From contig JAJTUP010000003.1 of NCBI GenBank assembly GCA_021399435.1, positions 1,426,001 to 1,490,000 on the forward strand: a DNA stretch of 64,000 nt. Reading direction: 5' to 3'. A program made the translations under genes and the position numbers. Every line of letters begins with the position of its first letter. Position 1 is the stretch's first letter. This document shows positions 43,214 through 56,157 of this stretch, piece by piece. The notes beneath the pieces were generated by a model, which saw only the letters and a list, made by a program, of their open reading frames with translations, did no database searches and was not told where the DNA came from. The DNA is from Diaporthe sp. PMI_573 (lineage: Eukaryota; Ascomycota; Sordariomycetes; Diaporthales; Diaporthaceae).

Positions 43214-44857
43214 ACCATTGTAGATGAGTTGGCGTCTTAGCTCGCATGATGCTCTGGCATTTGGGAGTCCTCAAATTGTATATAATTTCCTGGTTATGAA
43301 ATGAATTCTGAATTCCAGTCTCCAATTTAATACAACGGTGGAATGTGAATCTGTCTGTGCGTGTTTGTTCTACTGTGACTGATCAGGTTTCCATCATCCC
43401 AGTGCTTTTGTGCCTAACTTGAAGTTCTCCGGCATGTCCAATCAAACCTTTGGGTTTTGGATACAAACTTGCTCAAAAGTTTCATACCTGGGTAGGATGA
43501 TGAAGTATCCATTTCGTAATCAAACAAATTCGTCTGTTGATATGTGGCATGTTACAGCCGCTTGATTCATTTTGTTTTCTCTCTCTTCCTTCCCGCTTTT
43601 CGTTCTCGGGTTCAAAGTCGGCAATCAAGGTTTCCATGTTAGAAGTGGGTTTGGAGTGTATGAATGTGCCCAGTTGACCAACAACGGGATACCGGTCTAA
43701 ACCTTCGACCAACGACTGCCATGTGAACCCTCTCGTCGTTACTCAAGCAGGACCTCTGCGCCTTTTTTTCTTTGCCATTGCAGTGAATGGTTGTATTATA
43801 AATATAAGTCAAATTCAGTCCTGCCAGTAAGTTAATGTCCTACTACCATAGGTAGGTAGTTAGATATGGGAGGTTGACGGGTTGCTCTGCGCCTTCCTTC
43901 AGGACGGCAACTCCTGCACCTGAGTAGTGTGCCTGATTCCCAGGCAACCCGCCAATATGCTACTTACGGCACCTCGATCCTTCAAAGAGTCACGGTGCTT
44001 CCGCTCAGGATGGACTTTGAGCCGAGCTTATTTGCGGACTCAGAGTGCCATCAGCTGATTGAATGATGTTTGATGGAAATGACTGTGTCACGAGCTAGGC
44101 GAGTATGGTGTGACCAGACTGCCTTTCTACTGTCAGTACTAAATCCAAAATGACTTGTCTTTTGCCGTCTAAATGCAAGCCTAAAGCTCAAACTGGTTAA
44201 TGCACTTACATCTGTGGTTGGTCTGAGGGTCTCCAATTGCTCACTCAAAGGAGGAGTGACTGTGTGCTGTTTGGTTGCTCCCAAGAATGATGCCAACAAA
44301 CTTAGTGACGCCCAACGGCCTGACGAGCACCAATTCCCTTTTGGGTTGGTCAAATTTGCTGCGAACGGTGTCATCCAGAGCACCATCAAACCTGTTCAAA
44401 CGATACATGTCTTGTCCTTTTATCACGCTAATTCCTCTGAAAAAAAAAAACCATTGGGAGAGCAGGCTGCCTCTTCAAACTGCAGAAGAATGCATATCAT
44501 GGTCATCTTGTGATGGGGGCCCTAAGTGTATTTATATCAAATGGATTTGTTGTTGCAGCCGGTTCGAGCTGTGTCACCCACCCCCCCTCCAGCCTGCCAC
44601 CCAGTCCCGAATGAGTTAGCGCGAGCCGGGCCAGAAATCAAGTAGGCTGCCTTAACAGCCATCTGAAGCGGGGCCCAGCATCTCCCGTCAGCTTGGGCGT
44701 ACTCTGGGGCTGAATCACTTTGCCTGACCTCATTCCCCCATCCATTCCATTCCTCCCCTTCTCCTAGTCACAGAGCCTGGCCAACAACCTGGCCGCACCC
44801 CACCAGCGTACCCCATAAATAGCAGCGCTGCCTTTAAAACAGGCTCTGGTCTCGCTC
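43214..44857. other. Intergenic region, no supported gene
   Basis: Short frames only. TATA-like ATAAATA at 44815-44821 precedes the next gene. Confidence 0.5.
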
Positions 44858-46492
44858 ATGCCGATGAAGAAGCTTCGCAACTGGCGCTCGACGCGACAGA
44901 CGAGGTCCAGGACCAAGAGGCAAAAAGAGGCGATTCTGGAGGGCGCAATGACCACTCAATCAACCGACGAGCAGCAGGGCGAGTCCAAGCTGTCCATATA
45001 TCTCAACGACTTTACAGACTCCGATAATGAGGCCACGGCCGAGCTCTGGGCATGGCTCCTAACGCTCGACCCGACGGTGAAGGGCATATATATCGCGGAG
45101 CCGCGCTGGGTTAATCTCGGCTACTACATGACGAGCAGAGACTTCGGGCGATGTATCGGGCTCGTCAGCAAGCTGCAGCCTCCGCTGGAGGGCGGCGATC
45201 CCCCCCTGACCACCGTCCTCGCTGGGCGCTTAACAGAGGACATGATCAAGAGCAGAAAGGTCGACGGCAAGCCGCTGAGTGATGATGAGCGAGACTTGGT
45301 AAGCTGAACCTTATCAGGCGCATTTTAAGGCTGCCTGCTATCCATAGCCTCGAAAGGTATCTAACAACACATCCAGCTCATGCGATGTATCAAGCCGGCG
45401 AATGGAAGCAGGGATGACTCCATCAAACATGCACAGCTTGTCGCAATGGACTATTTGACTACCATGAGAACACGATGCAGTCGTTTTGAATCTTACATTG
45501 ACGTGGCTTGTCTGGACAAGTTGGAAAGCCCCATCAATCTAAAGACGCATTATCACGATGAGCTTGTAGCTCGTCCCGCCGACGAGCTCAAGGAGTTTCG
45601 TGATATCATGGAAATGCCCACTTCCGAGGAGTCGCAAATCGAGGAGCGAAGAACTAGCCTTCGGCTATGGTACAAGAAAGCTATTGAGAGGAAGGAAGCG
45701 GAGTTCGGTGGCAAGTCTCCTTTCGAAGAACTCAGCTACGACCACCTCTTCAGCGAGATTCGAAATCATGACCAGGCCACATTCTTTGGAGGCGCTTCTC
45801 TGACTGTACTACAAGAACTGCTCGAGAAAGAGCCTTTGCTGGCAAAGAAAGTCCGCTACTTCCAGCAGGGTGGAACATTCAACTCCAAACTCAATATCCT
45901 TGGAAATCCGTACAATTTTGCGCTTAACACTAAGGCGGCTGAGTACGTCTTTAGTCATAAGGACAACCTTGGGAAGTTTACCCTGATCCCCACGGACACT
46001 ACAAAGAAGCTTGAGTGGACAGTCGAGGGGCTGGCCAAATTATCCCCCGCAGTCGGTGTTCGATCTCTAGCTTTCCATGGAAGGTATGATCCGTGGGAGA
46101 TGATCTCGTCCAAGGAGAATGACGGGGCTTCCCACACCACTCAGGAATTCCTTGCCTGGCGCGCGGAGTGGGCTAGTAATCCTATTTACTCCGCTCCGGA
46201 TAGTAAGGGGTACAAGGCAGTCATGGCAGATCTCACTGCTTTCCTGGCTGCCTTCACCGAGGTGTTCAAAGACTTCCACACGAGACGGGGATCCTTAAAG
46301 CAGACTTCGACCAAGGTCGCGATGGAGCGGCCGTTTCCAGACAGCAACCAGATGGTTCTTCGGGTGGACCCAGCATCAAAGATAGAGTGTTTGACGTTCG
46401 AGCCTGGCCAGGAAGGACAGGACGCATTGTTGGTGGAGGACGCGTTGGATCTCTTAGAAAAGGCCTTGAAGACCGCAGCGCCATCTGGATGA
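44858..46492 (+). CDS. Divergent nucleoside-hydrolase-like protein
   Basis: Two exons, 44858-45298 and 45377-46492, joined by a 78-base intron (GTAAGC, branch CTAAC, ATCCAG), 518 residues. I compare it with the inosine-uridine nucleoside hydrolase fold: an N-terminal acidic cluster YLNDFTDSDNEATAELWAWL in the place of the DxDxxxDD calcium motif, TVLAGRLTEDM, then FFGGASLTVLQELLEKEPLL and GNPYNFALNTKAAEYVFSHK, resembling the GG..T.L and EFN..DPEAA..VF elements, and LIPTDTTKK for the Val-Asp/His-Thr segment. The metal motif is altered, so the reaction may differ. Start uncertain: a TATA-like element lies only 37 bases before the first ATG, so the ATG at 44948 (MTTQSTDEQQ) may be used instead. 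No signal peptide. Confidence 0.75.
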
Positions 46493-47250
46493 AGGCATCT
46501 ATTTTCGACGACGTATCTTTCTTGGTCCTACAAGGGACACTCGACTGGCCCCAGGCGTCATTTGACGGTGACCTGTTTACGACGGTATAATTCCCTTTTG
46601 GCAGCCCGACGATGCTTAACTTTTGGACGAGGTGGTCAATACCCACCCACGAAAGGCCCATTCGAAACCTCGCTGAACCTTCACTTCAAAGGAGAAAGAA
46701 TTTGCCAGGTGCGGGAAATAGCCATATCTTTTTGGAAAGACCCAGTTCAGGACCTGAGAAACCGTTTCCTTTCATTGGGATCTGCGTATTTCTGACTACA
46801 GGCAGGAAGAGAACGGGCTGGAGTCCTCGAAGGTGCAGGGTAGACGCGGTCTTACGAAAGCAACATTGAATGAAGATTTTAGTATTGGGGACTTTCTTAA
46901 TCGCTTGATTCAAACTGCCCAATCTTTCCCACTATCACTTATTTTAATTGCCGCCGAAATGGAAAACCGCGCTCTGACGAGAGGCTTAAACAAGCAGAAC
47001 TTGAAAGTAATGATTCCCAAATACGTGAACTCCCTCGCAGAAAAACTGCGAGCTCTCATACGGCCACTGACACTGTATACCATGCACACTATCTTGTGAC
47101 TCAGCTGGCCAACACAAAGCGTGGATCACAACGAGCCACTACCGCCCTTGACTGGGGCCAGAGTCCTCAGTTTGTATGCCAGACAATGTGTTCCCGGCCA
47201 TGATCATACCGGTGGGCATGCCCAGGTGTCCTGAAATGTGACCCTTGGAC
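46493..47250. other. Convergent intergenic region
   Basis: 3' flanks of two convergent genes; only short frames. Confidence 0.5.
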
Positions 47251-48477
47251 TTACTCTTCCCGAAGAATGGTGAACTCGATGGCCAAGAAACCGCCATAGC
47301 CCATCAGCATCAGGATACCGACCACGTGCCTCACAGCGGCAAACTTGCAGAAGAGCTTGCCGCCGAAGTTGACAATGACAGCCAGCGAGATAGTGGCCAT
47401 CCAGAGCCACCAGGCCTCGATGCGGGCAATGTCCACGAACTCGAAACCCTCGTCGTCGTCGGCATCGTGCTGATGCCAGTGGTGACTAGCGATGCTCCAC
47501 GCCGCAATGCCGAGGCACAGCGTCAAGAGGAACATGTTGCTCCCGACTGCGTCTGCGACCATGAGACCTGAGCGGCCCTTTGAGCTGCTCATCACCGCCA
47601 GGAACTTCTCTGGCAGCGTCGTGGCGAGGGAGAGGAAGGTGGCGCCGAAAGCGCTGTCGGACATGTTCAGCGCCGAGGCGAGCTGGATCGACGTGCGGGA
47701 CAGGATGAAACCGCTCACACTGAGAGCGGCAAACCCACCCAGGACCTGAAGAAAGGGGGTGAGAGTGTGGTGGAACTGCTTGGGGTTGTACTCTGGCGCC
47801 GGTATGCCAAGGAGGGTGGTGGTCTCATCGGGTCCCTCGGGACGGCGGTGCAGAAAGTGACGATCCACGAAATGACGGTGACGATCAAAGAAGTGCCCGT
47901 GATGGTGGCCGCTCTCGGAGGAAGAGGAGGACGAGGATGAGCTCGATGAGGCGGCATCATCATGGGCAGCTTCGACATCATCTCTGTCGTGTTCCTCGGT
48001 GAAGAACATTGCCTGCCAGATCGTCCACAGGACAATGGCCAGATATGCCACGAAGCAAATGAGGAGCAAGATCGCCACGATACGATTCCACATGATGTGC
48101 GCCAGTGCAAACAACCAAACGAATGTCGTGAATCCCAGAAGCCCCCGGGTGGCCAACTTCGAGGTCCTGTCGAAGCCGTCCCAGCTGCCGGCAGAGAAGA
48201 CGAGACCCAGGCTGAAGGCGCCCAGGATGTTGGCCACAGAACTGCCGATGACATTTCCAACAGCCAGGGCAGGACGTGCTTGGGCAATGCTGAGGGTCAC
48301 GACGGCCAGTTCTTCCCACTCGGCACCGGCGATGAGGATGGCCACGAGAACCTCTGGCAACCGCAGACGCTTGGCCAGCGTGGTGGTGCTCCCCACGAAG
48401 AGCTTGGCGCCGCGCTCAAGCAGCGACAGGCCCGCGACGAAGGCCGCGATGCTGAAAAGTGTGTCGAGTTCTACCAT
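47251..48477 (-). CDS. Cation/Ca2+ exchanger, CaCA superfamily (YrbG-like)
   Basis: Integral membrane antiporter with two inverted repeats, 408 residues, single exon. ATG at 48477 (MVELDTLFSIAAFVAGLSLL) is used; the frame is open slightly further upstream but without ATG. First alpha repeat: LIAGAEWEELAVVTLSIAQ with GNVIGSSVANILG; second: FLSLATTLPEKFLAVMSS with ADAVGSNMFLL. The key acidic residues of both repeats (E in GAEWEE, E in TLPEK) are present. About ten hydrophobic segments are visible. The central cytosolic loop is unusual: a run of eleven Ser, then SGHHHGHFFDRHRHFVDRH, which could bind metal ions. Ion specificity (Ca2+, Na+, other) is not given by the sequence. Likely vacuolar or other endomembrane (inference). 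Confidence 0.9.
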   Translation of the reverse strand: MVELDTLFSIAAFVAGLSLLERGAKLFVGSTTTLAKRLRLPEVLVAILIAGAEWEELAVVTLSIAQARPALAVGNVIGSSVANILGAFSLGLVFSAGSWDGFDRTSKLATRGLLGFTTFVWLFALAHIMWNRIVAILLLICFVAYLAIVLWTIWQAMFFTEEHDRDDVEAAHDDAASSSSSSSSSSSESGHHHGHFFDRHRHFVDRHFLHRRPEGPDETTTLLGIPAPEYNPKQFHHTLTPFLQVLGGFAALSVSGFILSRTSIQLASALNMSDSAFGATFLSLATTLPEKFLAVMSSSKGRSGLMVADAVGSNMFLLTLCLGIAAWSIASHHWHQHDADDDEGFEFVDIARIEAWWLWMATISLAVIVNFGGKLFCKFAAVRHVVGILMLMGYGGFLAIEFTILREE

Positions 48478-50199
48478 GTTTGCGGAAGGGGCCACAATGG
48501 CAGACAAAGATAGAGGAGGTGGTGTTGAAGGAGGAGAAAGATGTCCCAGCTCTCACATCTGCTCACTCCTCGCTCCACCCCGTCGACGTTGAAATAAGAA
48601 TTCTCACCGCCTGGCTCGAGCTCCTGGACCAGGGCATCGAGCTCCATCTTGAATCGCGTCAGTCTCGCATTCGTCGATATGTCAACAAATCCTGGTCAAT
48701 GCCCACCGCCTTTGATCCACATAGGGGGCCCCCGGATGTCGTGAGCCCTAACCCTGACGTGCGTGACTCCGGAAAAACAGCCTGCAGGGCGGAGGATCGG
48801 ACTCGGTCGAGGAAAGGAGCTGCTTCAGTCCTGCAGATGCGAGACTGTTGGGAGGATCTGCACTAACAATTTTTTCAGACCTTCGTTGGCTGCAGACGAA
48901 CGGTGTGGTAACACATGGCCACGTCTTCAGGCCTTGTGGTCGTTTGGCTTGTCTGGTCACCGGTATAGTGGCGCAGTCAGGAGCCCCCTGCATCCGCCCC
49001 ACGACGCAGCGACATCCTATTGAACAGATGTCATTTGTGGTACCTGGGCGTCAGTCAGAGTCTGCGGCACAAAGTTCGATGTTCGCAAACCGAAATGGAA
49101 CCGGCTTGCCGTTCTATCCAGATCCAGACCCCTTTCCACATAAAGTACCCACTGACCGACATTCAGTGGGCCATGTATCATGAGAAGATGGTTTTGGCTT
49201 TGAGCTCACATTCACGGTTCAATTTTCAATCATCATACTTCGTATCTTCGCGGATCTTGTTGCAAAGGACATATCTGTACATGTGTCAGGTACGGGGCTA
49301 TAGATGGCTGATCACTTGAGCAGGCTTGCAAAGGTGTTGGGCTTTAATGAGCCTGACGATTTTGAATCATTGGCAACCGAATAGACCCCTGAGATGCTGC
49401 ATCACTCCGCCACATCCAACGACACACGAGGCGCGATGAGACGAGGAAGCTACCTAGGTACCTAGGTCAACCGATTCATCCTTTGGTCGTGCTATATCTG
49501 GCTTGAAGTGGCATGTTTCCCCTTCCTGGATCATGCATTAGCCCACACACGAGCATGTGCTCAGCCGGAAAGATATATTGCCAGGTTATCTCTTCTAAGG
49601 AAGATTCGGCTTCTCTGGCTATTTCGCCCTTGTGCGCTCATGATAAATGCCTCGCCTCAATTACACAAGGATCTCATCCCAATATACGTTGGAATATCAC
49701 ATACAATATTACAAGAACAATGGCACATTTCAACAAATACGAAAGCTTGGTTGCGGAGCCCCTGGTTTGCTTACCTTCTACCCGGTTATCCTGTAGAAGG
49801 TTTATCCAAAGGAAGTTAATTCCAAAGGAGGTCGGGCATTGAGCACTGCCTAGATGGTCTACTACGTAGATGCTGAGGCCACATACCTACCTAGGTAGCG
49901 GACACCCGAGCAAAAGCCCATCGTAATGCACATCTCACTGCACCACATGTTGCCTCTGAGAAAGTCCAGTTCCTCAAATTGCTTGGAAGCCTACAAAAAT
50001 GGCGAATTTGGAATCTCGATCGATTAAAAAAACGATTAACAAGTCGGCTCTAATGAATCTGGACAAAATGCCTAACTGGACCGTCAGGCAAAAGCATCCA
50101 TCACTTCAAGAAAGCAGAAGCGATCTCACAATTTATCCTCGCTCACAACATGGAAAAACCCCAGCAAGAACCAAGTAATCAACTGAAGGAACGCCGATG
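48478..50199. other. Intergenic region with dispersed repeat copy D
   Basis: No supported gene. Contains a doubled palindrome TACCTAGGTACCTAGGT (49451-49467) and repeat copy D at about 49858-49917. Confidence 0.5.
49858..49917 (-). repeat. Dispersed repeat, copy D, inverted
   Basis: On the minus strand it reads GCTTTTGCTCGGGTGTCC, GCTACCTAGGTAGGTATG, TGGCCTCAGCATCTACGTAG. Compared with copy C it has a short insertion containing CTAGGTAGGTATGT between the CTAC and GGCC of the head. No tail is visible. The inverted orientation shows that the family is not a simple promoter element. Confidence 0.55.
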
Positions 50200-52120
50200 C
50201 TACTCAACCTTGCGCGGTGTGAAATACACGTTCAATGCAGGCTTAGTCCAAAGTGCAAAGGCTTCTTGGTCGTCGGTCCAACCTCGACATTCTGGCGCAA
50301 GCTCCATGTCGAAGTTGAAGACAATGCGGGCAAGTATGAGGCGCAACTCGACGAATGCAAGACTGGAAAATGAAGTTAACATCATAGACCCGGGGCAACC
50401 CTCTCGTCTGCACGCGTAAGACATTGGGAGCAATACTTACTTCATCCCAATGCAGTTTCGTGGCCCATATGAAAAGGGCTGGAAAACGTCCTTGTTGTCG
50501 TTGTCGAAGCGTCGGTCATTCACCCAGCGGTCAGGAATGAACGAGTCCGGGTAGAGGAAGTTAGCAGGGTCGTGGAAAGCGACCCACTGCCAGATCCCGA
50601 GAGTAGTCTACACGCGGAAGGTCAGTCTGAGATGATCGATATTTGCGATTACTGTCGTGTTATGTCCCATGAGGTAAACTCACTCCTGCACTCAAATGGT
50701 CGCCAAAGACTACCGATCCGCCTGGCGGTGTTATGCGCGAGAACGCTATCGGAACTAGTACTTGTTAGTCACTTGCTGATCAAAAGGTATTGCATTCTGG
50801 AACGTTCCAAGACATGAAGGATGGGGGACCGTAGAACGAGAAGAATGGTGCTTACCCGCCGGGTGCACCCGCATCGTCTCCGAGATGACGGCGCCGAGAT
50901 ACGTTAGGCTCTGAACGCTGTTGAAGTTGATCTCACCCTCGCTCTTGAAAGTCGAGCGAATCTCGGAATTCAGCTTCGTCAGAACCTCTGGGTGCGTGCA
51001 CAGAAAGTAGGTTGCTGTTACAAGCGTAGTCCCAGTTGTTTCTGCGCCTGCAGAGGTGAGCAGCCTCATATTGTCAATCATCTCTGCCTCCGTCATTCGC
51101 TGAATGGCTGTCAGCAAGTCCACGCGAAATTACGGGAGAAAGCTTGCGAGGAACTGAGAGAGTGGATGGGCCGACTCACGTATTCTCCCCCTGTTTTCAG
51201 CATGGCCTCTACAAAGTCCGGGCGCTCCGAGCCAAGCGACATTCGTTTCTTTATTGCCGCCTGACTGAAGTTCTTCAACAACGCGTCGCCGCTCAGTGTC
51301 TCCTTAGGCGCCAGCAGAAGGAACAACGGGCCTCTTAGAACTGCTGGGATGGGGAAGTAATGTAACGCTTGATTGAGGGGCAGGACTTTGATGGTGTTCA
51401 CAATATTGTCCACAAAGGGATGAGAGCCCGATCTCTGTATGCACTGGAAGGATTCGCCCATAGCCAGATCACCAACAATGTCGAACGTGACCCACTCAAA
51501 CCACTTGGTCATATTGAGTGATTTTGCGCCACTTTCGCCTTTCTCGCGAAGCCTCTGCATGAACAGGTCGAGATAGCCATTGATCAATGGCTGTTGCGCA
51601 GCCATAGCACGTGCTGAAAAGGCCGCTGATAGCGTGCGACGCATTGGGCCGTGTCTGTCTCGCATAGCACTCACGAGGCTTGTGTCACGACTCGGGTCGA
51701 AGATCTTTGGGTCTTTCCCATTCTCGGGCTGGCCTTGCTTGACATGTCCCTGAATCTCCTTCCAGGAATCCGGGTGTGTGAATGAGAGCTCGTCCGGCGC
51801 TATGCGGACGATCTGGCCGTACCGCTTGTGTAATGCGAGCAGTTTCTTGTGCGGTCTTCCCATCCATATGTTCAGGCCAGCAGGGATCGATGTTGCCGCC
51901 CATAGTATGGGACCCGGGTATCGACGCAAGGGATGAAAAAAGAGGTTGTAGATGATTTTTGCTGCGGGATATCCGACCAGCTGTAAAATGGTCAGTTTCC
52001 TTGTAATGACATGGTCTTTGACACCTGGCTAGAAGTACATACTGCAATAAAAGCCACGGCGAGTATCCATGAAACTCCTCGCGCTTGATTATCGGCCAAA
52101 GTCCCAAGGAAGGCAGCCAT
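50200..52120 (-). CDS. Cytochrome P450 monooxygenase (second of two)
   Basis: Six exons: 52043-52120, 51180-51980, 50856-51099, 50684-50754, 50441-50607 and 50200-50362; 507 residues, all phases consistent. Introns 62-101 bases; the second needs the acceptor CATTCAG (not the nearer CTGACAG) to keep frame. N-terminus MAAFLGTLADNQARGVSWIL with membrane segment, then FFHPLRRYPGPILWAA. Motifs: I-helix SAGAETTGTT, ExxR in GAVISETMRVHP, PDRW, heme loop FSYGPRNCIGM with Cys at about residue 450. Similar in outline to fungal P450s of toxin/terpenoid and xenobiotic metabolism; no specific function is claimed. The frame is intact. Not closely related to the P450 at 28581 by eye. Confidence 0.92.
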
Positions 52121-53530
52121 TGTGATAGGTCTAGCAAAGCCGGCGACAGCTCTCCAAGCCGAAGACAATGTTGGTGGATCGAAGGCGCGTATCTCCACGA
52201 TGTTGGTGACTCGGCCCAGCAACTTTCAGGACAGTTATCGAGGCTGGATTTCAACACAATATTTAAGTTTGGTATTGAAGCCTTGCGCCTTGAATGTGTT
52301 CTTGATGAAAAAGGCCCCTCATCGCAACGGACGATACTTTTGGCCCGAGAAGAGGGCCAACGTCCAACCAGGTGGGACAAGTATCACACCCTGCCCTGGT
52401 GGATACTGTGCGCATTCTATGCTAAGCATATGTCGCCCTAGCCGGCAATGCAGTTCTTCTGCCAATGTGTCACTCACAGTGGACGGACCCCGCTGAGACA
52501 TAACGAATCATATTCTAATGTGCAGTAGTTGACCAAGCATGCCCCGAATCAAGCCAATGAGGGAGAGGATTCAAGGAGGGACATGAGACATGGCGCAGAC
52601 CGACCTGGGTCAGAATACACCACACGGGTTCCTTGCGATACTCGTATTAAATGCCGGCACACTGTGTCGTGCCTGCTTGTCTGTCGGGGCTGTCTTAGCT
52701 CCGGATCCCCGTAAGGCCAGGCCCCCGTGAACAACCCCGTGATAGCTGAATAGGCCGCGCTTAGGACCGGGGCGTCGGGGGCGGGCCGTAACTGAGACCA
52801 TAGGAGGCTGCCCGGGGTTTTGCGGCAAATGACGGAGTTCGGTCCCCAATGCGCCGCCGCCCGCTGAGTACTCAACTCTGGAGCCAAGCAATTCACCGTA
52901 TCCAGTTTCTGGATTATATCGTCCATTCTTGATACCTATGCAACTAGCATTACTGTATTCAAACTTATCTGTGACCTCATCGCTTCTTTGGGGAAAGAAT
53001 CAACAGTATTGGTGCGCCGGGCGGACCACGCCGGCCGGTCACAGCCGAATACATTTTTAGGAGAAACTAACTACGCACTGCGGTCACCTCGAACTGATTT
53101 AGACTTATCTGCCCAAATATGAAGGACTACAGGTGCTATACCTAGGTCAATAAGATTGACGGCTGCCTCTGTGGAAAATCAAAACCAACCCTACTCTTAT
53201 ATGCACACCAGCCTCCAGGAGGATTTGCTGATAGAACAATCGCTGTCCTTCATTTATGCCTTCAACATCAGGAAGGTGTAGAGATTCCTCCATAACGGTT
53301 AACAGCATGGGAAGCTTTTCACAAAGACCTGGAATCTCCGCTCTCAAATAATTCTCGCTATACACCATGATTGTGGCCATTTACTGCCCGTCTTCTCTAA
53401 AATTCTAGGCATGAAACCCCTTCTATCTCCAGTCGCTAATTGTTTCCGTATTTACAGTTTCACAATTTCATTCTAGCAAGAAAGTTAGTCCTTGGTCCCC
53501 CTAGAATCTTGCAGGCCGGAACATGGGGGT
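52121..53530. other. Intergenic region with one weak small ORF
   Basis: GC-rich stretch around 52700-52880 without coding support. A 77-codon minus ORF at 53147-53380 is listed separately. TACCTAGGTC at 53139-53148. Confidence 0.45.
53147..53380 (-). CDS. Possible small protein, 77 residues
   Basis: ATG-started frame MATIMVYSENYLRAEIPGLC... with helix-like composition (EKLPMLLTVMEESLHLPDVE) and no low-complexity. No domain or splice neighbour recognised. Could be a young or residual gene or chance. Confidence 0.28.
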   Translation of the reverse strand: MATIMVYSENYLRAEIPGLCEKLPMLLTVMEESLHLPDVEGINEGQRLFYQQILLEAGVHIRVGLVLIFHRGSRQSY

Positions 53531-56157
<2,627 letters not shown>

